Shown piece by piece: positions 1 to 7,291 of a stretch of 25,061 nucleotides of DNA. Numbering within the stretch: position 1 is the stretch's first letter; every line of letters starts with the position of its first letter. The position numbers and the translations under genes were made by a program. Under the pieces are notes generated by a model. The model did no database searches. It was not told the origin of the DNA and worked only from the letters and a program-made list of their open reading frames with translations. The stretch comes from a virus. The stretch spans positions 1 through 25,061 of the IMG/VR virus record IMGVR_UViG_3300025636_000037; one strand, 5' to 3'.

Positions 1-203
1 CCAGTACCACTTCCACCACCTTTAGCTGTACCTGTGTTTTTTTCTGTGTTTTTTTCTATTCTTTTTAGAGTAGAAAGCATGTCGGTAAATATACCAAACA
101 TTTGGCCACCTGGAGAAACAGAAGTAGCCGTGATTTGCACGGCTGCTACTGTTTTTTGCTGATTTTCTATTGAAAGTTTTTCAAATGGTGATATTAAATT
201 CAA
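1..203 (-). CDS. Start of a virion/tail protein, possibly the tape measure (partial, runs off the left edge)
   Basis: An uninterrupted minus-strand frame runs from about 203 to the window edge (67 codons seen). No ATG is available at its beginning. The best start is TTG at 203-201, giving a protein that begins M-N-L-I-S-P-F-E-K-L-S. A GTATATA box, close to the late-promoter motif found before other genes, lies about 20 bases upstream at 223-230. The visible part has a helix ending in LSTLKRIEKNTEKN, followed by a Gly/Ser-rich linker. Short 'xxLxxIExNT' helices followed by low-complexity linkers are common near the N-terminus of large phage tail proteins. The position after gp26/gp51 would fit a hub or tape-measure gene. 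The function is inference only; the reading frame itself is well supported. Confidence 0.55.
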   Translation of the reverse strand, partial: MNLISPFEKLSIENQQKTVAAVQITATSVSPGGQMFGIFTDMLSTLKRIEKNTEKNTGTAKGGGSGT

Positions 204-222
204 AATTACACTTAATATTTTT

Positions 223-230
223 TATATACT
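223..230 (-). promoter_or_regulatory. Variant of the GATATATA late-promoter motif
   Basis: The minus strand reads AGTATATA here, 19 bases before the proposed TTG start at 203. It differs from the motif seen before ten other genes, so it is a weaker call. Confidence 0.35.
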
Positions 231-235
231 ATATA

Positions 236-457
236 TTAAATTTTTGGTAGCGACATTTTAGGTGTTTTCATACTTGGCATTTTAGGTGCTTTATATGAAG
301 GCATTCCTTTTTTCATCGCTTCCATTTGATCAGTTTGATCAGAATTCTCAGAGTTTTGTTTCTTAAGGACATCTGAAAGATCTTTAATATAATACCAGTA
401 TTCATAATAATCTAAAGCTTCAATCTCTGAAGGCTGTAATTTTAAATGGTATATCAT
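236..457 (-). CDS. 51: gp51-like baseplate-hub assembly protein or frameshifted extension of gp26
   Basis: The frame is open from 556, inside the end of gp26, but the first ATG outside the gp26 stop is at 457. That gives 73 aa with N-terminus MIYHLKLQPSEIEALDYYEY. In T4, gene 51 (baseplate-hub assembly) directly follows gene 26, and the size and place match; I could not confirm sequence homology. The first half is helical and aromatic (DYYEYWYYIKDL). The second half is polar, then basic with repeated K-x-P-K-M motifs (KAPKM, KTPKM). No clear ribosome-binding site precedes 457. The frame is +1 relative to gp26, and gp26 ends in CTT TAA, so this segment may instead be made as a C-terminal extension of gp26 by frameshifting, like the G/GT tail chaperones of other tailed phages. 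An independent start remains possible. Confidence 0.5.
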   Translation of the reverse strand: MIYHLKLQPSEIEALDYYEYWYYIKDLSDVLKKQNSENSDQTDQMEAMKKGMPSYKAPKMPSMKTPKMSLPKI

Positions 458-469
458 ATAGAACTTTGT

Positions 470-485
470 CTTAAAGAAGTTCTCC
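470..485 (-). promoter_or_regulatory. Candidate +1 programmed frameshift site at the end of gp26
   Basis: The minus strand reads GGAG-AACTT-CTT-TAA-G. A Shine-Dalgarno-like GGAG (485-482) lies 5 bases before a CTT codon that is directly followed by the stop TAA. Slipping +1 from CTT to TTT enters AAG ACA AAG, exactly the frame of the gp51-like ORF. The bacterial prfB site has the same logic: internal SD, then CUU, then a stop codon. Experimental use is not shown. Confidence 0.45.
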
Positions 486-1418
486 AGTGATATCCGAAAT
501 AATGAAAAGAGATTTGAGTCCGTCACGAAAATTAATAGGTACGAGGACCTCCTCATCCTCGCGCTGTACCAGCATTTCAGGTTTAATACCTACTCGCATT
601 TTCTCAGCAAGTCGGTAAACCAACATATATTTTCTTTCACTCCATCCTTGGAAATCTATTTCACCTTGGAAAATTGATCTTTCATTAAATCCTCTCCAAT
701 CCTGTTGGATATATGGTAAGATTTGTAAGAATGCTTGGTCCCATTGACCTCCGTTAACTTGTTTTGTTTTAATATAGTCTGTAACTACTTCCATGATACC
801 GATAGTTGGTGGTGCCATTTCAATAGTTCCAAATGATTTTGTTTCAATCAAAAAAGATCGAGACTCGTGTGAGTAATACTTTTCAATATCTTCAGGTATT
901 GATGATAATTGAAAATATTTAGCAGAGATTTCAACATCAAATTCTAAACCATCTTTATCTCTTGCCTGTGTCATTAATTTATTCTCAGGTTCTGGAAATG
1001 TTAAATCTCTAATAGATAAAAGAATATAAAATCTATCTTCTTCAAGAATATCCTTATATGATAACTTCTTTTTACCAGATGTTATTCTTACACAATTCTT
1101 TACGATATAGTTTAATTTTTCTTCCATATCAACTAGGTTGGTTTCATCTACAATTGAAAAGTTTCTAATCTCTCCAACCTTTGCTGCTCTAACACTAATT
1201 TTTGCATCTTCTGGGTAGAATTTACCACCAGATGGAAGTCCTTTTTCATCTATTGCATGATATCCTAAATGCACATCAGCATCTTGTGCTTTTTGTGTAT
1301 TATATCTTTCCATGTTAACAGATCCTAGATCCACACGCTCTTGTGTATCTTGTTGTTCAGCACTTTCGACGATTTTTTTATAATCGTCATTTAAATTTTG
1401 ATTTTCTTCGTTGCTCAT
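471..1418 (-). CDS. 26: Baseplate hub/assembly protein, gp26 family
   Basis: This 315-aa protein has the pattern I associate with the T4 gp26 baseplate family: an 'LPSGGKFYPED' start motif near residue 60, then a beta strand, then a helical core with VKNCVRI and a YKDILEEDRFYILLSIRDLTF segment. T4 gp26 is about 208 aa. This one is longer, with a polar N-terminal tail of about 50 residues (acidic and Asn/Gln-rich) and a longer C-terminus. The gene starts 3 bases after the stop of the ribbon-helix-helix gene (TAA-TCA-ATG), so the two are likely translationally coupled. The last codons ACT GGA GAA CTT CTT TAA form a possible +1 shift site into the next ORF. Genomic place downstream of the tube gene supports a baseplate role. 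Confidence 0.78.
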   Translation of the reverse strand: MSNEENQNLNDDYKKIVESAEQQDTQERVDLGSVNMERYNTQKAQDADVHLGYHAIDEKGLPSGGKFYPEDAKISVRAAKVGEIRNFSIVDETNLVDMEEKLNYIVKNCVRITSGKKKLSYKDILEEDRFYILLSIRDLTFPEPENKLMTQARDKDGLEFDVEISAKYFQLSSIPEDIEKYYSHESRSFLIETKSFGTIEMAPPTIGIMEVVTDYIKTKQVNGGQWDQAFLQILPYIQQDWRGFNERSIFQGEIDFQGWSERKYMLVYRLAEKMRVGIKPEMLVQREDEEVLVPINFRDGLKSLFIISDITGELL

Positions 1419-1421
1419 TGA

Positions 1422-1637
1422 TTATTTCTTTTTGAGTTTTCTTAAATTATCTTTCTTCCATTCTTTTAAATCATCAGATTTTCGGTCAATTTCCTCTCTA
1501 ATTATTTGTCTAATAAAGGCTGAAATCGAAATAGGTCTCTCACCGTTTTCGATTGCTTCATTTAAAATAATTCTATTAATTGTAGTAACTTCATCTTCAG
1601 ATAAAAGAACTTGTAGTTTCTTATTTAATTTATCCAT
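1422..1637 (-). CDS. Small ribbon-helix-helix (CopG/Arc-like) putative DNA-binding protein
   Basis: This 71-aa protein has the layout of a ribbon-helix-helix fold: a short strand (KLQVLLS, residues 7-13), a helix (EDEVTTINRIILNEAIE), then a second helix with the typical S-A-F-I-R-x-x-I-R pattern (SISAFIRQIIREEID), and a Lys-rich tail. Such proteins usually dimerise and bind DNA with the strand. It lies between tail tube and gp26, just after a terminator, and no exact GATATATA motif precedes it, so it may be driven by read-through or by a different promoter. A regulator in the middle of a tail operon is unusual. A structural or assembly role is possible too. The fold call rests on pattern only. 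Confidence 0.6.
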   Translation of the reverse strand: MDKLNKKLQVLLSEDEVTTINRIILNEAIENGERPISISAFIRQIIREEIDRKSDDLKEWKKDNLRKLKKK

Positions 1638-1674
1638 GTTATTATTATACCATTATATTATATTTTTGTTTCAT

Positions 1675-1708
1675 AAAAAAATAGGGTTTACCTAAAAACC
1701 CTATTTTT
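1675..1708 (-). terminator. Rho-independent terminator after the tail tube gene
   Basis: A 13-bp stem (677-689 with 696-708 of the 1600/1700 block: 1677-1689 pairs with 1696-1708) contains TAGGGTTT/AAACCCTA with a 6-base loop. On the minus strand it is followed by a run of seven T. It lies 14 bases beyond the tube stop codon. Confidence 0.88.
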
Positions 1709-1721
1709 ATAAGAATCTATC

Positions 1722-2276
1722 TTAAGCTAATACTTCTCTCCAAGTATCACATCTCCAAGTAACTTCTAACTGTTGAGCCTCTGTAGTCTCGTAGCTAAGT
1801 TCATTGGTAAATGGTAATCCTGAAGTAATAAAGCAATCTTCTAAAGTTACTGTTCTGTAGATATCACCTGCTCGGTTGAACTGTACAATTACAATTGTTC
1901 CAACATAATCCTTTTTTAAACCCATTTCACCGGTTTGAGGATCGTATTGGTTATTATACCATTGTCTCATTGATTTATATAAGTATGCTTGATTTGCATC
2001 ATTTAAGTTAAGTGAAAAGTTAATGTTCACGTCAACTGTTGTTGCATCAGGCATTCCTGCATAAGATCTAGTTGAGAACTTATATTTTTGTTCAACAGCA
2101 GCTACTTCTTTATAAAGATCTAGTCCGCCGATTGAGTTTACATGTTGAATCATTAAAGGTGCATCTGCAACACCAGCTGGTGGAAGTACTGTTACTTCAA
2201 ACAAATTTGCCTGTACTGGTTCAAACTGTCTACCTTGTCTGCTTGTCTGATCTTGTGAATAATGTGGTAAAGCCAT
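1722..2276 (-). CDS. 19: Tail tube protein, gp19 family
   Basis: This 184-aa protein (T4 gp19 is 163 aa) directly follows the sheath gene, as in T4. The N-terminus has a short polar stretch, then FEPVQANLFEVTVLPP, the first strand of the tube beta-sandwich. Later segments match the family: the VNSIGGLD-like region, YAGMPDATTVDVNINFSLN, a YLYKSMRQWYN helix, and a C-terminal LEVTWRCDTW strand. The protein polymerises into hexamer rings forming the inner tube through which DNA passes. A GATATATA motif sits 20 bases before the ATG, and a strong terminator follows, so tube mRNA can be made as a separate single-gene transcript. That fits the large amount needed per virion. Confidence 0.93.
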   Translation of the reverse strand: MALPHYSQDQTSRQGRQFEPVQANLFEVTVLPPAGVADAPLMIQHVNSIGGLDLYKEVAAVEQKYKFSTRSYAGMPDATTVDVNINFSLNLNDANQAYLYKSMRQWYNNQYDPQTGEMGLKKDYVGTIVIVQFNRAGDIYRTVTLEDCFITSGLPFTNELSYETTEAQQLEVTWRCDTWREVLA

Positions 2277-2296
2277 TTTAAGTTATTTATTTTTTT

Positions 2297-2304
2297 TATA
2301 TATC
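2297..2304 (-). promoter_or_regulatory. GATATATA motif, putative late promoter of tail tube
   Basis: Exact minus-strand copy lying between the sheath stop and the tube ATG, 20 bases upstream of the start. Confidence 0.6.
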
Positions 2305-2314
2305 TAATTATTTA

Positions 2315-4711
2315 TTATAGAAAGTTTCCTGTTGAAATTTCTCCAGTGTTTAAGACTGTTGTTCTGTGAACTACAATTTCTAAACCTTTAACTGGCTCAA
2401 CATATGTATCGATGATACCGAAATTCTGGTCAATCACGTCATTTGTGTTATTTGATTGATCCATAATGTTTCTGTATTCAAATACACCACCATCTTGTTT
2501 TACACTTTCCATGAAAGAATCTACAACCGTCTTAATTTCTAAACGAGTTTGAACATTATTAAATTCAAAAACGTAATCTTTTAAGATATCTGCAATACCT
2601 TCTTGGATATAAATCAATGCTTCTCTAACGTGTGCTGAAGAAAGTGCTGATTTAATTGATTGTTGTGCTGTTTTGTTACCCGTGATGGTTAAACCTACAC
2701 CTCTTTGGAAAACTATTGGGTTAATTCCAAATGGCTCTAAAACATCTCTATCTGATTTGTCAAAAGAATATTCAGCTCCTTTAACATTTATACCAGATAC
2801 TACACCTCTACGTGGTCCAGCAACAATTGACCATGGAAGGGCAGTTGTATACTTATCTAAATAGTTGTTAGCTACATAAGCAGCTGGTGGAACGATAATA
2901 TCTTTACCGTTATCACTAACTATTAAACCAGGTCCATAATAGAATGCATAGTTTGCTCCATCTTGAATTGATGGTAATGCATATATTTTAGTTGGGTTTT
3001 TATCTAAGTTACCTCCTTGTGCAATATATGCAGTATTGAAAGTTCCGTTTTGATCTGTAAATGATGGATCTGTCGAAGCTTTAAAATCTGCAACTGTTGG
3101 TGCATTCAAAATAGCTGAAGCATTTTGTCTGTCCATTGCTAATTGAGATAATTGCGCTTTGTTTAAAATTCCAGTTGAATCATAAGAAGAGAATGTATCA
3201 ACTACGTATCTAAAGTCTATTGCATCTTTATCTATTAATGTGTTGTAAACTCCATTTCCACCAACTAAAGTATTTAAACAGTCGCTAATTTCTTTAGGAT
3301 CTAAAGCTGCACCCTTTAATACAAATGGTTTATAAACTAAAGTTGCATTTTCAAATGATTTGTAGTAATATCCACCCCATGTTGCAGCTGGTGCTACGTC
3401 ACAGTAAATTGTGAAAACATATGATGCTGCAACTCCGGCAACAATTACATCACCTACTGCTGTTACAGGATTACCATCGGCACCTATAACTCCATTATCT
3501 ACATCTTCTTGTGTTGCTAATACTTCATCAATAGCCTCAGTAACTACTTTACCGATTCTCGATACTTTTGCTAATCTATCTCCTTCTTCAATTGCAGTTG
3601 CAGCCTCTACATAATCTCCAGCAGAGATGCTAATAGATGATTCAGTTGTTGTAATTTCAAAAGATGTACCGTTAACTGTATATGTTGCGGCATCACCTGC
3701 AAAATCATAAGCAATCTCTCTAGCGTTAGATTCACCAGCTATTCCAGTGATATATGAAAGTAATTCATGTTCTTCTGCTGGATTTGTTGTATGTCCAACT
3801 AAATCTAGTCCAGTTCCATTTTCATCAATTACTGCATCTTCGTTAACTGCACAGAATAATCCAGTTCTACGTGCTTCTGCATTAATAATAGATTCAATGT
3901 ATAAGTTTCTACCTTCAAGATCTTTAAATCCTGGAATCATAGAACCTGTGTATTTAGCTTCTAAAGTTACTTGACGTAAATTTGCAAATTGATCTAATTT
4001 TGTTTTGTCTAAACCTTCACCTGTAAAGAATGCCCCATATACTGGATCTGTATCCATATCAGATGGGTTAAATTCACCTTTAAATACGAAAACATCAATC
4101 ATGAAATCTGAAATATAATCAAATTCGTTCATGAATGCAGGTACTTCACCAGCACCATACCATTCTCTAGCTGTCATATCAAATTCTGCTACATCTTGTG
4201 CCTTTCTTACAAATACTGTAATTCCAGATTGCTTGATATTAGCAAAGTTAATTAATTGATTATCTGCAGGAGTTAATTCTAAAACTTTAGCATCAGACGG
4301 TGTCATAAACTTATCCATGTCGAAGAAATTAGAATACAATGTTTCTTGATTAGAATGTGCTGATAAATCACCAACAGAACCATTTGTAATTGGTTGTGCA
4401 TAGTAACCTAAATCACTATCACCAAATGAACTAACGTTTAAAGCTAGGATTGGTCCTCTTGATAATGCTTCAATAGCAGATCTATGGAAAAACATTCCTT
4501 TTCTTTCTAAGTTTCTATCAATTGAACCAAAAACATTTCTAAAGTTTTCAGTATTATCGATTAAAACTGGTGTATTGTAAGGTCCCTTTCTTGAGTGACC
4601 TACAATTAATCTTAGTGTGTCAACATTAATATTTGCAGTCTGTGACTTGTCAAATTCTAGTCTGTAAACACCACTAGATTTAAATTGTAATAATTGCGGA
4701 CTTAGTGCCAT
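2315..4711 (-). CDS. 18: Contractile tail sheath protein, gp18 family
   Basis: This 798-aa protein is longer than T4 gp18 (659 aa). The N-terminus (PQLLQFKSSGVYRLEFDKSQ, then LRLIVGHSRKGP near residue 33) is the typical sheath start with the extended arm that links subunits. The C-terminal domain (about 600-798) carries the conserved sheath features: helix REALIYIQEGIADILKDYVF, then a strand pair, and YVEPVKGLEIVVHRTTV. The middle part, about residues 330-450, is rich in Ala, Thr and Val beta strands (TYTVNGTSFEITTTE onward) and looks like an extra surface domain. Sheath subunits stack around the tube and contract during infection. A GATATATA motif lies 29 bases before the ATG. The next gene is the tube, as expected. 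Confidence 0.96.
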   Translation of the reverse strand: MALSPQLLQFKSSGVYRLEFDKSQTANINVDTLRLIVGHSRKGPYNTPVLIDNTENFRNVFGSIDRNLERKGMFFHRSAIEALSRGPILALNVSSFGDSDLGYYAQPITNGSVGDLSAHSNQETLYSNFFDMDKFMTPSDAKVLELTPADNQLINFANIKQSGITVFVRKAQDVAEFDMTAREWYGAGEVPAFMNEFDYISDFMIDVFVFKGEFNPSDMDTDPVYGAFFTGEGLDKTKLDQFANLRQVTLEAKYTGSMIPGFKDLEGRNLYIESIINAEARRTGLFCAVNEDAVIDENGTGLDLVGHTTNPAEEHELLSYITGIAGESNAREIAYDFAGDAATYTVNGTSFEITTTESSISISAGDYVEAATAIEEGDRLAKVSRIGKVVTEAIDEVLATQEDVDNGVIGADGNPVTAVGDVIVAGVAASYVFTIYCDVAPAATWGGYYYKSFENATLVYKPFVLKGAALDPKEISDCLNTLVGGNGVYNTLIDKDAIDFRYVVDTFSSYDSTGILNKAQLSQLAMDRQNASAILNAPTVADFKASTDPSFTDQNGTFNTAYIAQGGNLDKNPTKIYALPSIQDGANYAFYYGPGLIVSDNGKDIIVPPAAYVANNYLDKYTTALPWSIVAGPRRGVVSGINVKGAEYSFDKSDRDVLEPFGINPIVFQRGVGLTITGNKTAQQSIKSALSSAHVREALIYIQEGIADILKDYVFEFNNVQTRLEIKTVVDSFMESVKQDGGVFEYRNIMDQSNNTNDVIDQNFGIIDTYVEPVKGLEIVVHRTTVLNTGEISTGNFL

Positions 4712-4740
4712 AATTTTTATCTTTATTTTTTTTCTTTTAT

Positions 4741-4748
4741 TATATATC
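4741..4748 (-). promoter_or_regulatory. GATATATA motif, putative late promoter of sheath
   Basis: Exact copy between the terminase stop and the sheath ATG, 29 bases upstream of the start. The spacer is almost pure A/T. Confidence 0.6.
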
Positions 4749-4775
4749 TGTGTAATTGTTGTACTTTATATAGAT

Positions 4776-6602
4776 TTACAATAAATCGTAAATATCAAAC
4801 TGTAAATCTCCTTGTACATCACTTTCTTTATACAAAATCTCTTCCATTAGTGTATGTTTCTCTGGATCTATTATATCTAATAACTCTTCCACATAATCTG
4901 CATAATCGGTAGTGGTAAAAAATTCAGTAGCGGTAATAGCAGTCATAATAATATCATCATGTCCCATTTGAGCACCATAACTATTATTTTTTAATACTCC
5001 AAATAAACTAGCTTCTTGAACAGTATCTATATCTGATAGTTTTAGCTTATTCATCTCTATTAGTTTCTTAAAATTTTGACAAAAGACTGATTTATTATCA
5101 GATTTTAATCTAATTCCTGGTTTTAAAGTCTTGGCATCATGTCGGTGTTTAAACCTTAAGACCATTTCATCTTCAAAGTCATTTCTACCTGGAAAAACGG
5201 TACTTAAGTATTTTAATAAGATACTACCATAAGTATTGTATTCAATTACCATTTTTGTATTTTCCGAATTAAAAATGTCGATCGCTAATGTGTATAGTAT
5301 CTTTGCAAAATCTTCAATAGGATGCTCATTACTTTTAAATACACCTACTTGTTTTAATTTAAAGAAATCATACATGGCACCTGGACTTACAAAATTTCGG
5401 ATATCATCATCTTCCATTGGCACTACTTCAAACATATTAATCACACTGTAATCTCCACCGTTTCCTTCTGCAATATCAACTGAAAATAAATAGTATCTTT
5501 GACTATTACCCGCATCTTCCACATCCCAGTCTGGATCAAATCCTAAATAACCTTTTGTATCAATATGAATATTATCAAATTCTTCAAAATCATACCATTC
5601 AAACTTTTTAGCATTGCTTCTCAAATGCTTCATGGTCCCAGGGCTTAATAATAAACTAGAAGAACTTGTAAATTCATTTCCGTATTGTCTGTTAAATGCA
5701 TCTTCTGAACCTAAGTTTCCAAGCTCTCTCTTATACCAAGCATCGTCTCGGTCTGGATGTTGCCACCAATCAATTCTGGTTGCTACATATTCATTATTAC
5801 CTCTTTCGGCTTCTGAATAAATCTCATAAAACTTATTAAAACCATTTGGAGTTGAAGTAATATTAATCCTAGAAATCTTAGAAGCAGATAGGGTTGGATA
5901 AACGTTTTCATAAAAAGAATCTACAATTGTTGGGTGAATATGCGCAAACTCATCCAGATACAAATTGTGAATAGTAAATCCAATACCTGATTTTGCGGTA
6001 GTTGATTGACCTACTAAACGACATCCATTATCTGAACGTACATTCATAACATCATACTTGATAATCCCGGGTTTCATAAAAAACGGTAAGTTTTCTACCA
6101 CCACCTTGGCTTTATCAATAATTTCTTTAGTTGATTCAGATTTATTGGCTAATAATAAGGTTGTTTTATCATAATTAAAAGTAATATACCAAGCATTAAA
6201 AATACTTGCAGTTACGGTTTTACCCATTTGTCGAGAAGCCAACACAATATTAAATCTGTTATGTTGAAAGTCTCGAAGCATTTGCTTTTGATAATCTCTC
6301 AACCTTACTTGTTGTACCCCATCATCTGTCATTACCACCGCATATTTCTCTGCAAAATACACAATATCATTAGCACATTTAGCTAATTCTGTAATTTCGG
6401 CTTCGGTATATTCAAAAACGATATTACCTTTACGAAGAAACTGCTTACCTTCATAAAATGGTAGAGGTACTTTAGGTCTGTATCCTTTATCTAGGGCTAA
6501 TAATAATTCATTAACACTTTTAGTAGACCATATTAATTTAGCTGCTGCTTCTTCAGATTCACCTTTTGGAATCCATCGGTTATCTCCTACATAATCACTC
6601 AT
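4776..6602 (-). CDS. 17: Large terminase subunit (packaging ATPase-nuclease), gp17 family
   Basis: This 608-aa protein (T4 gp17 is 610 aa) has both terminase domains. The ATPase: an adenine-binding-type RDYQKQML near 102, Walker A SRQMGKT at 123-129, Walker B LYLDE at 214-218 with catalytic E218, and coupling motif TSTPNG at 249-254. The nuclease has an RNase H-like fold: first acidic D376 in FSVDIAEGNGGDYS, E454 in MVIEYNTYG, and the last Asp in GHDD (549/550). All key residues are present, so it should be active. It docks on the portal, cuts concatemeric DNA and pumps it into the prohead. The gene starts one base after the small terminase stop (TAA-T-ATG), so the two are surely co-translated. 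Confidence 0.98.
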   Translation of the reverse strand: MSDYVGDNRWIPKGESEEAAAKLIWSTKSVNELLLALDKGYRPKVPLPFYEGKQFLRKGNIVFEYTEAEITELAKCANDIVYFAEKYAVVMTDDGVQQVRLRDYQKQMLRDFQHNRFNIVLASRQMGKTVTASIFNAWYITFNYDKTTLLLANKSESTKEIIDKAKVVVENLPFFMKPGIIKYDVMNVRSDNGCRLVGQSTTAKSGIGFTIHNLYLDEFAHIHPTIVDSFYENVYPTLSASKISRINITSTPNGFNKFYEIYSEAERGNNEYVATRIDWWQHPDRDDAWYKRELGNLGSEDAFNRQYGNEFTSSSSLLLSPGTMKHLRSNAKKFEWYDFEEFDNIHIDTKGYLGFDPDWDVEDAGNSQRYYLFSVDIAEGNGGDYSVINMFEVVPMEDDDIRNFVSPGAMYDFFKLKQVGVFKSNEHPIEDFAKILYTLAIDIFNSENTKMVIEYNTYGSILLKYLSTVFPGRNDFEDEMVLRFKHRHDAKTLKPGIRLKSDNKSVFCQNFKKLIEMNKLKLSDIDTVQEASLFGVLKNNSYGAQMGHDDIIMTAITATEFFTTTDYADYVEELLDIIDPEKHTLMEEILYKESDVQGDLQFDIYDLL

Positions 6603-6603
6603 A

Positions 6604-7254
6604 TTATTCTTCTACGTTTATATCTTCAATCTCTTCATCGTTAGCATCATCAATACCACTACGAATCATTCGCATAAGGTCTTTAGTTCCTCGTTGTGTT
6701 GTATCGCTGGTTTGTTGTCCGCCGCTGGCTTCAGAAATTTCCCTGGTATCTTCACGTTTACGGTATAATTCAATATCTCTAGCAATACGTTTAGTACCTT
6801 CTTCAGCTGCCATTAAATACATAGTTTGTGATTTAATAATATCTAACATTGATTTTTGTAAAGTTGCTAATACTTCAAACATTCTCGGTGCAATATCACC
6901 ATCTTCAATAGTTTGTAATAGAGTTGTTAATGCTCTTTCTCCTGCTTGTAATTGATAGATTAAAGAAGACATTGTCATCTCATCTATTTTCTTTTTAGCC
7001 TGAATGTATTCATCTTTTTCAATAATATCGCTATCTAAATAAAACTTCATCAATGAAGTAATAGTTTTTTGCGCTCTTTTACTAGAAGATGTTTTAAGTT
7101 CTGTATACGACGGAAGTCGTGGTTTTTCTCTTTTAGCCGGAAGTTCTGGGTCTGTATTTATAGTTTCTTCAATCGGGCTATTTCCGCCAATCAAATCATC
7201 TAATTCTTTCCTGATATCTTCAGCCTGTGATTTAATATTCTTTTCGTCTGACAT
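6604..7254 (-). CDS. 16: Small terminase subunit, gp16 family
   Basis: This 216-aa protein (T4 gp16 is 164 aa) lies directly upstream of the large terminase, as in T4. The central helical part fits the family: a helix-rich oligomerisation core, then the segment APRMFEVLATLQKSMLDIIK, which matches the conserved 'PRxxEVxxxLxK' helix of T4-like small terminases. The N-terminal 60 residues and the C-terminal 50 (EISEASGGQQTS, then a very acidic tail DDANDEEIEDINVEE) are likely disordered. The acidic tail may contact the large subunit. The protein forms a ring that recognises or regulates DNA entry into packaging. A GATATATA motif sits 26 bases before its ATG and would drive both terminase genes. 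Confidence 0.86.
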   Translation of the reverse strand: MSDEKNIKSQAEDIRKELDDLIGGNSPIEETINTDPELPAKREKPRLPSYTELKTSSSKRAQKTITSLMKFYLDSDIIEKDEYIQAKKKIDEMTMSSLIYQLQAGERALTTLLQTIEDGDIAPRMFEVLATLQKSMLDIIKSQTMYLMAAEEGTKRIARDIELYRKREDTREISEASGGQQTSDTTQRGTKDLMRMIRSGIDDANDEEIEDINVEE

Positions 7255-7280
7255 ATAATATTATAATATAGTTTATAACT

Positions 7281-7288
7281 TATATATC
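7281..7288 (-). promoter_or_regulatory. GATATATA motif, putative late promoter of the terminase pair
   Basis: Exact copy 26 bases upstream of the small terminase ATG, between it and the stop of the 649-aa gene. Confidence 0.6.
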
Positions 7289-7291
7289 ACA

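Noticed and set aside
458-556. ATG at 556 as the real start of the gp51-like gene
   Set aside because: The 33 extra residues lie inside gp26 in a shifted frame and have shadow composition. A start at 457 or a frameshift at 476-471 explains the frame better, although GAGGAGG near 556 looks like a ribosome-binding site.
6566-6955. Plus-strand 129-aa frame opposite the terminase genes
   Set aside because: It lies fully antisense to strongly supported gp16/gp17 genes and has Ser/Ile-rich shadow composition. Other plus-strand frames opposite real genes were rejected for the same reason.
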